From IMG/VR virus record IMGVR_UViG_3300033149_001159, positions 1 to 64,000 of that record: a stretch of 64,000 nucleotides of DNA. The stretch is one strand, 5' to 3'. The number at the start of each line of letters is the position of its first letter. Position 1 is the stretch's first letter. The notes below the pieces were generated by a model that did no database searches, was not told the origin of the DNA, and worked only from the letters and a program-made list of their open reading frames with translations. Positions 32,619 through 39,715 of the stretch are shown here, in pieces. Origin of the DNA: a virus. The position numbers and the translations under genes were made by a program.

Positions 32619-32832
32619 CCTTTGTCCTTTCTATCTTGGTCACCAAGCAGCTCGACTTGCCTTTTTCTGGGCACTTCGGGCAGTCGAGTGCTAGCTTATC
32701 TGACAGATAGACCATGTCTGTATCAGCACTTAGGAACGCGGTCTTGGCAACCGCCCCGCAATGTAGCTCTAACACCCAGTCTCCGTCAACGAACTGAGCT
32801 TTTATGACGTTTTCTACTCCGGTGATGTACAT
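32596..32832 (-). CDS. hypothetical protein
   Basis: A 78-residue protein with a CPKC pair and an additional cysteine six residues on, which may bind metal. It overlaps both neighbours by about 20 bases. Confidence 0.5.
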   Translation of the reverse strand: MYITGVENVIKAQFVDGDWVLELHCGAVAKTAFLSADTDMVYLSDKLALDCPKCPEKGKSSCLVTKIERTKDESNTDE

Positions 32833-32981
32833 GGCTCATCCGCTGTTTTCATTTCCCACATGTACCCGCACTCAGTACACCTACATACCAACTTTCCGCT
32901 TTCGTAGTCCCCATCATCCCATTCATAGGTTCTTTGGATGTACGCCTTACACTTCGGGCATGTTTCACGAAAGTCCATCAT
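32814..32981 (-). CDS. small zinc-ribbon protein
   Basis: The ATG at 32981 is preferred because AAGGAG precedes it, although the frame is open to 33065. The 55-residue product has CPKC and CTEC pairs about 25 residues apart, a zinc ribbon. Confidence 0.55.
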   Translation of the reverse strand: MMDFRETCPKCKAYIQRTYEWDDGDYESGKLVCRCTECGYMWEMKTADEPCTSPE

Positions 32982-33172
32982 TTCAGTCTCCTTTTCAGCC
33001 AAAACACACCATTTACAGCCAGTAAACGAATGTCGTGGCTGGACAACCTTGTCGCCTTTCCGCAACGCTTGTCCACTAGCCGCTCTGCTTGCTCCGCCAT
33101 AATCTGGCGGCGTTGGTCAATTGGTAAAGTCATTACATGACGCTTGTAACCTATCCCATCCATCGATAACAC
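32978..33172 (-). CDS. hypothetical protein, low support
   Basis: A 64-residue basic frame from a GTG with AGGG close upstream and a TATAAT at 33200-33205 that could serve as a -10, though its -35 is poor. Alternative starts lie inside. It ends four bases inside the next gene start, which fits the operon style here. No motif recognised. Confidence 0.4.
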   Translation of the reverse strand: MLSMDGIGYKRHVMTLPIDQRRQIMAEQAERLVDKRCGKATRLSSHDIRLLAVNGVFWLKRRLK

Positions 33173-33289
33173 CGTCCCTGGGGTATTGTCTATGCCTGAA
33201 TTATACTTGGCTTCAACTCGTCGGCACTTGCCAATATCTGCTGACGTTTTGTACTGTCTACCACTACCCGCCTCCGCGTATCGGTTTCA

Positions 33290-33670
33290 TCACTCCTCCT
33301 CTATCACGTAGCACTCTACTCGCGTCGTGTCTCTCGTCCCGTCCGTCAGAACGTCCATAGCTGTGGGGCTGAGATCAACGCACACGTTCCAGCCCGCCAA
33401 GTAGCCAGTATCGGTAACCCTGACCTTCACGCGCCTGCCAGTCCCTGCATCTACCACTAGCAGCCACTTGCCCGCCAGGCTCGGCCACATAGCGTCGTCT
33501 ACAGCAACCGTCATCTGCGTGCCTGTGTACACGTCGCCATTACGCATGACCCGCCCGATGTACGGAGCTCCGTACCACGTCGCCAGGCCTGTCAACACCG
33601 GCTCCAGCGGCGCGTTCATGCCGCCAGCACCAGCGACGCCGAGCGCGAAGGCAAGGATTAGGCGGAGCAC
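33290..33670 (-). CDS. secreted RlpA-like double-psi beta-barrel protein
   Basis: A 126-residue protein with a short signal peptide (LRLILAFALGVAGAGG) followed by TGLATWYG, MRNGDVYTG, an AVDD segment and VRVTDTG...DLSPTAMDVL, the pattern of RlpA/expansin barrels. RlpA proteins bind or cleave denuded peptidoglycan. Here it could act in lysis or in wall remodelling; the catalytic residues cannot be judged with certainty. Its place among leftward genes rather than late genes is unusual. Confidence 0.65.
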   Translation of the reverse strand: MLRLILAFALGVAGAGGMNAPLEPVLTGLATWYGAPYIGRVMRNGDVYTGTQMTVAVDDAMWPSLAGKWLLVVDAGTGRRVKVRVTDTGYLAGWNVCVDLSPTAMDVLTDGTRDTTRVECYVIEEE

Positions 33671-33873
33671 GGTTTCACAACCTCTTCTGGCCTATGCCAT
33701 GTTCTTGTGTGCCATTCATGGCCGCATACCTGACAAAAGTACTCTGTAGTCACGCCCTTGCTACCAAAGTCGTAGGGCGGGGCATCTTCGATACAACGCA
33801 CTAGAATGTGCTTGTCATTCCCGCACACTGGGCACCCACGATGTTTCGCTGTCCTCACTCCACCTCCCCGCAC
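33658..33873 (-). CDS. zinc-ribbon protein
   Basis: A 71-residue protein with CPVCG and CQVCG pairs about 33 residues apart, followed by a WHTRTWH segment. The start lies inside the end of the lipoprotein gene upstream. Confidence 0.55.
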   Translation of the reverse strand: MRGGGVRTAKHRGCPVCGNDKHILVRCIEDAPPYDFGSKGVTTEYFCQVCGHEWHTRTWHRPEEVVKPCSA

Positions 33874-34013
33874 ATCTCCAGGATCATATCCACATCTCTC
33901 TGCATCGCGTCCAGGCGCTCTTCCAACACGTCCAACCTGTCCGGCGGGGGCGTGTTATTCCTGACGCACGCTATGAGTAGTACCGCGAGCGGTATGAGTA
34001 ATAAACGTTTCAC
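33855..34013 (-). CDS. small lipoprotein (52 aa)
   Basis: A GTG start in a GTGA overlap opens a 52-codon frame. The product begins MKRLLLIPLAVLLIAC, a clear lipoprotein signal with the lipobox LIAC, then a proline hinge and a short coiled coil. This size and plan resemble outer-membrane spanins or exclusion lipoproteins; the partner is not evident. A palindrome copy falls within the signal-peptide codons. Confidence 0.6.
   Translation of the reverse strand: MKRLLLIPLAVLLIACVRNNTPPPDRLDVLEERLDAMQRDVDMILEMCGEVE
33981..33994. repeat. dispersed palindrome copy 5
   Basis: TACCGCGAGCGGTA, within the signal-peptide codons of a small lipoprotein. Confidence 0.85.
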
Positions 34014-34315
34014 TTTGCCTTCCCCCTTGCCTTCTCCAACGCTACGGCGAGCGCGCCGAATACTTCCGCCTTGAGTGGACTACGGTCATTCTCCTCTTCC
34101 CAGGTCAGGTCAGTAGGCCGCCGCTCCGGAATAGGCAAGTAACGAGGTGCGTTGTCTAGCACATCCAGCTTCTTCTCTAGGTAGGCTAGAAAATACCAAA
34201 ACTGGCGCTTACGGCGATTCCATATCACTGCAGGCGTCTCTTCCCCATTAGGCCGAAATAGCATCATTTCATAACCAGCTTGCTCTATTGCCCTCAGCAC
34301 CGTCGTCGCTTTCAT
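34010..34315 (-). CDS. hypothetical protein
   Basis: A 101-residue charged protein placed between two lipoprotein genes and overlapping each by 4 bases. Features include WNRRKRQFWYFLAYLEKK and a predicted helical C-terminus. No function recognised. Confidence 0.55.
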   Translation of the reverse strand: MKATTVLRAIEQAGYEMMLFRPNGEETPAVIWNRRKRQFWYFLAYLEKKLDVLDNAPRYLPIPERRPTDLTWEEENDRSPLKAEVFGALAVALEKARGKAK

Positions 34316-34500
34316 TCTAGCGCGTTCGCTATCCGCGTCAACTGGATGCGGATCTCCACTACTTCCTGATATATCTCATACAGGCAAGCATTCGTACGAG
34401 AGTAATCCCAACACTTGTCGCGTGGCATTTTTCTTGCGGGCGTTATACATCCACACAACATTACCGCAACCAACAGCAAGACCAACAGTTTCCGTTTCAT
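34312..34500 (-). CDS. small lipoprotein (62 aa)
   Basis: The product begins MKRKLLVLLLVAVMLCGC, a signal peptide with a lipobox (MLCG/C), and continues as a charged helix of about 40 residues. It is similar in plan to the lipoprotein at 33855. Together they may form a membrane-acting pair. Confidence 0.65.
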   Translation of the reverse strand: MKRKLLVLLLVAVMLCGCITPARKMPRDKCWDYSRTNACLYEIYQEVVEIRIQLTRIANALE

Positions 34501-34715
34501 GATCCCTCCTCAAACGCCCCTGTCATTATAATATCGCCAGGCCCGTTCCAGAAATCACTCCCCCCAAGTCGCTCTTCTAGCTTGACCACAGCCTTGCAGA
34601 TAGGATCGTTGCATACCTCGAAGTCGGCGTTGTGGCATTCACGGCAATGCCAAGCGAAGACCTCAGCTACCAAGTTATAGACAGCCACCTCAACGCTAAT
34701 CAGTTGCGGTGTCAT
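34497..34715 (-). CDS. hypothetical protein with cysteine cluster
   Basis: From the ATG at 34715 the product is 72 residues with HCREC and two later cysteines (VCND, ICKA), a possible zinc site. The frame is open to 34799, so a longer form cannot be excluded. Confidence 0.5.
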   Translation of the reverse strand: MTPQLISVEVAVYNLVAEVFAWHCRECHNADFEVCNDPICKAVVKLEERLGGSDFWNGPGDIIMTGAFEEGS

Positions 34716-34935
34716 GGCAGTTTGCCAACTCAGCATCGACGGCCCGCGCTTCATAGCTACCACGGTATACACCCGACTCTGCACAGAGCCAAGAATCAAT
34801 CCAGTCTAACATCTCCCGTACTCTTCCCAGCGTCTGCAACACCTGCGCCAGTTTTTCGCATATCTGCGCCTTCGAATAATACGGCGCCCCTAGTTCCGCG
34901 CTTGCTAGTAACGCGCGCTCCTTCTTAGTCAGCAT
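34696..34935 (-). CDS. small helical protein
   Basis: The ATG at 34935 follows GGAGGG at a 9-base distance. The 79-residue product, MLTKKERALLASAELG onward, is helical and resembles in style the small proteins encoded at 35.3-37.2 kb (LATRELGGAQYYARKA at 36876 is close to ASAELGAPYYSKAQ here). Confidence 0.55.
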   Translation of the reverse strand: MLTKKERALLASAELGAPYYSKAQICEKLAQVLQTLGRVREMLDWIDSWLCAESGVYRGSYEARAVDAELANCHDTATD

Positions 34936-35170
34936 CGCCACAGCCCTCCAGTTCGGCCTCAATTCTGTTCCATAAATCACTAGGCCCGTCGACATCAAAA
35001 AATGCCGCGTCATTTACTTCTTTCAGCAACGCCCGCAGCCTGCCCACTGTACCCAGCAAGTAACGAGCGTCTGCTATAGCATCCTTGTGCGCCCAAACAC
35101 GGCGATGCCCCACGTCCATCGCCCCTACCCAGGTTCGCCTGTCTATCTCACGCTCCCGTTCATTCAGCAT
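34925..35170 (-). CDS. small helical protein
   Basis: The ATG at 35170 overlaps the previous stop as TGATG. The 81-residue product is charged and helical, with DAIADARYLLGTVGRLRALL in the middle. It probably belongs to the same loose family as its neighbours. Confidence 0.5.
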   Translation of the reverse strand: MLNEREREIDRRTWVGAMDVGHRRVWAHKDAIADARYLLGTVGRLRALLKEVNDAAFFDVDGPSDLWNRIEAELEGCGDAD

Positions 35171-35355
35171 CACTTGTGCCCTTTCTTGCGTCTCTTTCGC
35201 TTGGGCAACTCTGTCAAGCCGAGATGTCTCTCTATCTCTCGCACCTTGCATTCCAGGTCTGCCGTCGCGTGCTCTGGCGCAAACCGCTCCTGGTAGTAAC
35301 CCCATTCATCAATGTAGCCAATGCCCAGCATCCTGAGAACCAACCTACGTAGCAT
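35170..35355 (-). CDS. hypothetical protein
   Basis: From the ATG at 35355, which follows a G6 run, the product is 61 residues and ends in a strongly basic tail (KRKRRKKGHK). A nucleic-acid-binding role is possible but not shown. Confidence 0.5.
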   Translation of the reverse strand: MLRRLVLRMLGIGYIDEWGYYQERFAPEHATADLECKVREIERHLGLTELPKRKRRKKGHK

Positions 35356-35671
35356 TATTCCCCCCAAACCCGTGGAAATCAACGGGTTTAGACTCTGCCT
35401 CAAGTGCGTCGGCTATCGCGTCAAACAAAGCCGCGCCATCAGTCTGAGTGCCATTCTCTCGCCCCGTTACGCGAAGCCGGGTGCGTTTGGCCCAATAACG
35501 CAGAGTAGCGGCCTTCCTCGCCCCAAGCGCCTTCCGCACCGCTGCTCCAAGCTTGGCGTCGCGCCCCATCTGTTCCATTCGAGCAACCGTACACTGAAAA
35601 CACAAGTCTCGTCCATCATGTTCCCACACTTCCGACACTATCCGCCCGCAGGACCCACACGTTAGTTCCAT
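35345..35671 (-). CDS. duplicated small protein, copy 1 (with CxxC pairs)
   Basis: The ATG at 35671 follows GGAGGGAAGCG. The 108-residue product has CGSC and a later CFQC near the N-terminus, then DAKLGAAVRKAL and a C-terminal IADALEAE helix. The DAxLGAAVRKA segment and the IADALEAE end recur in the next two genes upstream. Confidence 0.6.
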   Translation of the reverse strand: MELTCGSCGRIVSEVWEHDGRDLCFQCTVARMEQMGRDAKLGAAVRKALGARKAATLRYWAKRTRLRVTGRENGTQTDGAALFDAIADALEAESKPVDFHGFGGNNAT

Positions 35672-36172
35672 CGCTTCCCTCCTCTGCCTCAAGTGCATCG
35701 GCTATGGTATGAAGCACAAGCCCCACGTCATCCTCGTACTCTTTGCACAAAAGGTCGCCATCTTCCCGTAACTCGACCCAAGGTCGTTCGTATGGGAATA
35801 CCCCAAGAGCTTCTATCACCGCCTTCCGCACCGCTGCTCCCAATGTGGCGTCGCGCGTCGCCCGCGGATCGTGCACATATTGCCACACCCCATCGGCCGT
35901 AATGTTCGGCGGCGTCTGCCCCCGCCCGATAGCGTCAACCTTGCGTCGTCGGTACAGTTTCATCGCTTTTCCTCTGTATCCAGTACGTCGGCTATGGCGG
36001 TAGCTATAACACGTACTGTGCTATGATAATGCCTGTTTTTGAGAGCAACCTTACGTGCGTAGCGGTCTGCGCTAAGGGCAACCTCGCGCAGATAGCCTAT
36101 CTGTGCCTCGCGCGACCAATTCACCCGCGTCGCCACTGCCTTCCGCGCCGCTGCCCCCAATGCGGCGTCGCG
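35529..36172 (-). repeat. three copies of a 35-bp coding repeat
   Basis: Near-identical 35-base units lie at 35529-35563, 35821-35855 and 36138-36172, each encoding RDAxLGAAxRKA in the leftward genes. They mark tandem duplication of a ~300-base gene followed by divergence outside the repeat. Confidence 0.75.
35616..35963 (-). CDS. duplicated small protein, copy 2
   Basis: A 115-residue protein with DATLGAAVRKAV in the middle and HTIADALEAEE near the end, matching copies 1 and 3. Between these two helices the sequences differ strongly. No function recognised. Confidence 0.6.
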   Translation of the reverse strand: MKLYRRRKVDAIGRGQTPPNITADGVWQYVHDPRATRDATLGAAVRKAVIEALGVFPYERPWVELREDGDLLCKEYEDDVGLVLHTIADALEAEEGSDGTNVWVLRADSVGSVGT

Positions 36173-36325
36173 AGCAACTCCTTCTGCCATCTCTAGGTGC
36201 ACACACGTACATCGCCCGCCATCCATACTCATAACATCACACTCGTGCTCGGTGACCTGCAACACCGCACCCACTGGCGGCGGAGTCTCAATGTCATTTG
36301 CATAATACGATAGGCATTTACGCAT
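35960..36325 (-). CDS. duplicated small protein, copy 3
   Basis: From the ATG at 36325 (GAGGAGGGAAGTG upstream) the product is 121 residues. DAALGAAARKAVA and ATAIADVLDTEEK align with the other two copies. The N-terminal 60 residues, with three cysteines, are specific to this copy. Confidence 0.6.
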   Translation of the reverse strand: MRKCLSYYANDIETPPPVGAVLQVTEHECDVMSMDGGRCTCVHLEMAEGVARDAALGAAARKAVATRVNWSREAQIGYLREVALSADRYARKVALKNRHYHSTVRVIATAIADVLDTEEKR

Positions 36326-36509
36326 CACTTCCCTCCTCTGCCACAGCCAACAACGCCGCGACCCAGATACTAGCTTCCCAGTCTGATACTTCTCCGTTCC
36401 ATACCACAAAGCCCTTGTCCGTTCGTTTCCACGTCCGCACCCACCCGCCGCGCCAGACAGCGAGCATTGGAGCTTTGGTATCAGGCGGAAACAGAAGTGT
36501 CTTCATCAA
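36318..36509 (-). CDS. small hypothetical protein (63 aa)
   Basis: A 63-residue protein with four tryptophans and a helical end, ASIWVAALLAVAEEGSDA, reminiscent of the C-termini of the duplicated neighbours. It overlaps the next start by 8 bases. Confidence 0.55.
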   Translation of the reverse strand: MMKTLLFPPDTKAPMLAVWRGGWVRTWKRTDKGFVVWNGEVSDWEASIWVAALLAVAEEGSDA

Positions 36510-36684
36510 TCTCCCTGTCGAAAACTCCTCGTAGGTCTTCTAGCTCCTCTCCGCACCACGGGCAATAGTGAATGTCGGTATATGAGATCGCCCCTACCTC
36601 ACCCACGGTGTCGAGATGCCAGCCGCCCGCCTCCCACAAAACGATGACATATTCCGGCATGTCCTGACACTCATGCGTTGTCAT
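36481..36684 (-). CDS. small protein with CPWC motif
   Basis: From the ATG at 36684 the product is 67 residues, with HYCPWCGEEL near the middle as half of a zinc ribbon. The frame is open further upstream but without a ribosome site. Confidence 0.5.
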   Translation of the reverse strand: MTTHECQDMPEYVIVLWEAGGWHLDTVGEVGAISYTDIHYCPWCGEELEDLRGVFDREIDEDTSVSA

Positions 36685-36886
36685 CCTCAGCCTCCTCAAT
36701 GGCGCGCAGGGCGTCGGCGAACTCGCGGTAGACGGGTGCAGCCCGCTTGATAAATCCACCTCTCCCTACACAAGTGGAATCCTCATAGAACCTGGCCTCA
36801 GTCTCCGCCTGGCGTAACCCCATACCATGCAAGGCACGCCTGGCTATCAGCGCCCTCGCCAATCGCACCAATAATTCATCCTTCAC
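36671..36886 (-). CDS. small helical protein
   Basis: A 71-residue protein ending FADALRAIEEAEDD, very like the end of the next upstream protein (LEAALRAIEEVEGEG). It belongs to the group of small helical proteins in this block. Confidence 0.55.
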   Translation of the reverse strand: MKDELLVRLARALIARRALHGMGLRQAETEARFYEDSTCVGRGGFIKRAAPVYREFADALRAIEEAEDDNA

Positions 36887-37220
36887 CCTCTACCTCCTCA
36901 ATGGCCCGAAGTGCGGCTTCCAATTCAGAATAAGCTGCCGCATCTTCGAGATATGGCCCTGCGCCTATATCACCGACCGCTGCCGCAAGCCTCTCGCACT
37001 GGCTCGCCTTGCGTGCATAATATTGTGCGCCGCCCAGTTCACGAGTTGCCAGTGCCGCTCGCCCCAGCCTGGCGTATCGCTCAGCGTCCTCGGCCCGGAC
37101 ATAACCCGACCCGCGAATCCACCCTTCCGCCTCACAGACAGGGCATATCCAAAGAGGATCGTCGTCCACATACCCAGAGCCATTGCAGGCTGGGCATATT
37201 CTGTACAGCTTCTCAGTCAT
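36876..37220 (-). CDS. DnaJ-type zinc-finger small protein
   Basis: From the ATG at 37220 (GGGGAAAAC upstream) the product is 114 residues. CPACNGSGYVDDDPLWICPV carries a DnaJ-like CxxCxGxG half and a second CxxC pair, so one zinc site is likely. The C-terminal half is helical and similar to its neighbours. Confidence 0.6.
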   Translation of the reverse strand: MTEKLYRICPACNGSGYVDDDPLWICPVCEAEGWIRGSGYVRAEDAERYARLGRAALATRELGGAQYYARKASQCERLAAAVGDIGAGPYLEDAAAYSELEAALRAIEEVEGEG

Positions 37221-37536
37221 GTTTTCCCCAGTCACGGCCTTTCACAGCCTGCAAGTACGGTACCTTCACCCGCCATGTGCCGCTATCAAACAGTTCAATC
37301 CCAGCTTCCGAAATGGTGTACTTTGACGGTTCTACTTCCTGGATCAACCCTAGGTTTAGAAGGCGCCTAACCATTGTACTCCGCGTGCCGTACCCGTGAA
37401 GAATTACCTTGCCTTGGTACACTATTCTAGGGCCTTCGTACGCGCCAAACGTGTATTCTATGGTGGCCCCGCGCCGCAACAATCCCAGGACCTGCAACTG
37501 GCGGGTGCTTAGTTCAGTACCGCCCGCGGTAGTCAC
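37213..37536 (-). CDS. winged-helix protein
   Basis: A GTG at 37536 in a GTGA overlap, with GGGGAG 9 bases upstream, starts a 107-residue protein. STRQLQVLGLLRRGA, a middle beta part, then MVRRLLNLGLIQEVE and YTISEAG fit a winged-helix fold. A copy of the palindrome (37518-37531) lies in its first codons, which may be chance or autoregulation. Confidence 0.6.
   Translation of the reverse strand: MTTAGGTELSTRQLQVLGLLRRGATIEYTFGAYEGPRIVYQGKVILHGYGTRSTMVRRLLNLGLIQEVEPSKYTISEAGIELFDSGTWRVKVPYLQAVKGRDWGKHD
37518..37531. repeat. dispersed palindrome copy 6
   Basis: TACCGCCCGCGGTA, in the first codons of the winged-helix gene starting at 37536. Confidence 0.85.
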
Positions 37537-37883
37537 CCGTCTTCTCCCCGCAGGAGCACTTCTCGCCACGGCCCGTCGAGCGGGTACACATAGTTGTAGC
37601 GTCGCTGCATTTCCGTGAGTAGCCTAAACCGCATCTTCTGGTTAGCTGCCTTTGCGTGACACTGCCTACAAATGCAACACATGTTGTCTATTCTGAATAT
37701 TCGTTCCATTGTGCGGTTACCCGCCATACTCCTGGGAATTATCTCGTGCACTTCCGTTGCTGGTTCCCCGCAGTTTAGGCATCGACCCTTATCCCTAGCC
37801 CACACGGCGGGAAGCACCTTATCGCGCAACGCTAGGTGCTTCTTACGTTTGTCGCTGATGGGCCGGATACGCGTGCGCTTCAT
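37533..37883 (-). CDS. HNH endonuclease
   Basis: A 116-residue protein with CLNCGEPATEVHEI (zinc pair and HNH strand) and CCICRQCHAKA (second pair and final histidine). HNH enzymes nick or cut DNA; small phage versions act in packaging or as mobile nucleases. It lies in a leftward operon far from terminase, so the role is open. Confidence 0.8.
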   Translation of the reverse strand: MKRTRIRPISDKRKKHLALRDKVLPAVWARDKGRCLNCGEPATEVHEIIPRSMAGNRTMERIFRIDNMCCICRQCHAKAANQKMRFRLLTEMQRRYNYVYPLDGPWREVLLRGEDG

Positions 37884-38128
37884 CCAGTCACTCTTCTCTG
37901 TATCTCTGCTATCTCTTCTTCCAAGTCTGACAATGTTCTATCCCCAGGCTTCAGCCCGTACAGTTCCATTTCCCTAGCCCTGCGCCCACGCTCAGCATCC
38001 ACTTCAGCCTGTTCGTCACGGCGGTATTCCCAGTGGTAGCTACCTGTCCGCCACTGCTCATCTTCTTTGCTGCTGTAGACCTTTACCTTGCGGTAGAGTT
38101 CATGCATCTTTTTCGCCACCCTTCTCAA
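37880..38128 (-). CDS. hypothetical charged protein, first gene after a promoter
   Basis: An 82-codon frame from a TTG; a GTG at 38119 or ATG at 38107 may be the real start. The product is highly charged and helical (DLEEEIAEIQRR at the end). The consensus promoter at 38149-38177 lies just upstream, with a leader of 15-35 bases. Confidence 0.55.
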   Translation of the reverse strand: MRRVAKKMHELYRKVKVYSSKEDEQWRTGSYHWEYRRDEQAEVDAERGRRAREMELYGLKPGDRTLSDLEEEIAEIQRRVTG

Positions 38129-38148
38129 CCCTGTACGACTTTGTCCTT

Positions 38149-38177
38149 ATTATAGCAGACGGTAGACCGTTTGTCAA
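38149..38177 (-). promoter_or_regulatory. leftward consensus promoter
   Basis: On the minus strand TTGACA (38177-38172), 17-base spacer, TATAAT (38154-38149), with TGC before the -10. A perfect sigma70 match, expected to start RNA near 38142 and serve the block of small genes to the left. Confidence 0.85.
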
Positions 38178-38202
38178 GTGTAGCTTTGGTTACAGGTGGT
38201 GT

Positions 38203-39057
38203 TCAGACGACAACCCTGCATTTCCCCTTGAGTTCCTTCCACACCTTAGGCAGCCTGGTTGTCAAGTAGTCAACTTGCTGCCTATTGTGAGCTATGAGAA
38301 ACGTGCCGTTCTCCTTGCCTACGAGCCTTAGTTCCAGTAGGCGGGGATAGACTTGTGGAACGAACAGTTTGTCGGCCAACTTCTTGAGCAACGCTTGCCA
38401 CTCCGAAAGTAGTTGACCGTCTTGCTGGCGCGCTTCTGCGCGCTTGGTAACATCTTCCGCCACCGGGCTCCTGGCGGGTAGCCTTTCCCCCATCTCTATC
38501 TTGGAACGCAGGAAACCTAACGGCGACCGTATTTTGCCACGCCCTGCTTTCTTCGTATTGTAGTCTTCGATATAGTCCCACCAAGCATAGATGTCTTCAA
38601 TGCCAAGCTCGTTCTCAATGCATTTTGGGGCTAATGTTGCTGCGTTCTGTGAGCTATAGCCGAGTTCTTTAAGCTGTCTCCGTATACCATCACTTCCTGG
38701 TAGTTCTATGACGGTTAATGATGGTTTGTAGGACATTTGGGGTACCTGTTTGTCCTCCCCCTTGGGACATCTAGGGTCCCCAGTTGTCTTGGGGAAGGAC
38801 ATTTTCGGTAGATAGTACAAGTTTGTCCCGTGCGGTCCCTCGTTGACGCCTATCCTGATTTCCCCGCTTTTCTGTAGCTCTGCCAGAAGTCTTGTAACGT
38901 TGCGGCGCGACTGCCGCGTTTTGCGGGCCAGGCGGTCAATGCCAGGCCAACACACGCCTTTGTCATCGGCATGGTCGGCTAGTGCTAGTAATAGCAGTAG
39001 CTTGGTTCCGCTTTGCTTGCTATGTTCCCAGACGTGACTGATGGCCTTGACGCTCAT
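38203..39057 (-). CDS. replication initiator-like protein
   Basis: A 284-residue protein. Residues 1-85 are a winged helix of the kind found in phage and plasmid initiators (ALADHADDKGVCWPGIDRLA, RRNVTRLLAELQKSGEI). The middle is a low-similarity linker. The C-terminal ~65 residues (LSEWQALLKKLADKL, ELRLVGKENGTFLIAHNR) resemble the DnaA N-terminal domain, which contacts helicase. Together this suggests a protein that recognises an origin and recruits host replication proteins. It could bind the 11-bp repeats at 53.8 kb. Confidence 0.65.
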   Translation of the reverse strand: MSVKAISHVWEHSKQSGTKLLLLLALADHADDKGVCWPGIDRLARKTRQSRRNVTRLLAELQKSGEIRIGVNEGPHGTNLYYLPKMSFPKTTGDPRCPKGEDKQVPQMSYKPSLTVIELPGSDGIRRQLKELGYSSQNAATLAPKCIENELGIEDIYAWWDYIEDYNTKKAGRGKIRSPLGFLRSKIEMGERLPARSPVAEDVTKRAEARQQDGQLLSEWQALLKKLADKLFVPQVYPRLLELRLVGKENGTFLIAHNRQQVDYLTTRLPKVWKELKGKCRVVV

Positions 39058-39530
39058 CGTGCACCTTTAACGCTGTTGCAGTGCCGACATAGCGTCTGAA
39101 GGTTGTCAGGGTCTAGGCTTCCCCCACGGCTCTCTGGCTTAATGTGGTCAATCGTCAAATATCGGCGGCTCCCGCAGATCTGGCATGTAAAGTTATCGCG
39201 CTCCCATATAGCCCACCGTAGAGCAGCGGGGATGCTTTGCTTCTTTGGGAGTGGCTCCCACGCCTTCTTTGGCTTGGCGCGCGAGAGGTCTACTCGATAA
39301 GTTGCTGGCGAATGATAACTAGCTGGCTTTGTCTGAATCAGGATGCCCTGCTTCCGCAACCTTGACATCACTCGCTGAATCTGCCGCTTGGAAAGCCCCA
39401 TCTGCCATGCTATGTGTTCGATGTAGGGACGAAAACCGTACCGTTCGTTGCAACCTAGCGCCAGCATTACTCTTTGTTCTGTCCCCCTGAATTCGTAGTC
39501 CCATAGCCTCTCCATCCATTTGACGCTCAC
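39054..39530 (-). CDS. winged-helix and HNH fusion protein
   Basis: The GTG at 39530 follows GGAGG at 8 bases; the open frame further upstream overlaps a structured leader. The 158-residue product has a winged helix (IAWQMGLSKRQIQRVMSRL) and a C-terminal HNH zinc domain (CQICGSRRYLTIDHIKPE, then CRHCNS). The combination suggests a DNA-targeted nicking enzyme or a regulator derived from one. It is translationally coupled to the initiator gene. Confidence 0.75.
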   Translation of the reverse strand: MSVKWMERLWDYEFRGTEQRVMLALGCNERYGFRPYIEHIAWQMGLSKRQIQRVMSRLRKQGILIQTKPASYHSPATYRVDLSRAKPKKAWEPLPKKQSIPAALRWAIWERDNFTCQICGSRRYLTIDHIKPESRGGSLDPDNLQTLCRHCNSVKGAR

Positions 39531-39560
39531 TTTGGTTCCCTCCTGGACCCCTCCAGATGT

Positions 39561-39628
39561 ACAAAAGCCCCAAAGATAGTTGCCGCCCTTAGTTGCTACA
39601 CCGTGGACAGAGTCACTATCTCTGGGGC
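39561..39628 (-). terminator. attenuator-like terminator in the leader of the replication operon
   Basis: In the leftward RNA, GCCCCAGAGATAGT (39628-39615) can pair with ACTATCTTTGGGGC (39580-39567) over 14 bp with a single G-U pair, and is followed by TTTTGT. It lies between the promoter at 39.7 kb and the first start at 39530. An upstream CAGAGTC could pair with GACTCTG inside the loop, giving an alternative fold. Confidence 0.6.
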
Positions 39629-39686
39629 TGTTTGCCAAATTGTTCGGGCATCAAAAAGACTCTGCGCCCCACGATGTAGCACTACC

Positions 39687-39715
39687 ATTATATAGGCACG
39701 CGCCCGAATTGTCAA
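39687..39715 (-). promoter_or_regulatory. leftward consensus promoter of the replication operon
   Basis: Minus-strand TTGACA (39715-39710), 17-base spacer, TATAAT (39692-39687). Transcription should start near 39680, leaving a ~150-base leader before the GTG at 39530. Confidence 0.85.

Noticed and set aside
32978-33065. Upstream extension of the zinc-ribbon gene at 32814 to 33065
   Set aside because: The ATG at 32981 has AAGGAG directly upstream, whereas the extension has no ribosome site and overlaps another frame.
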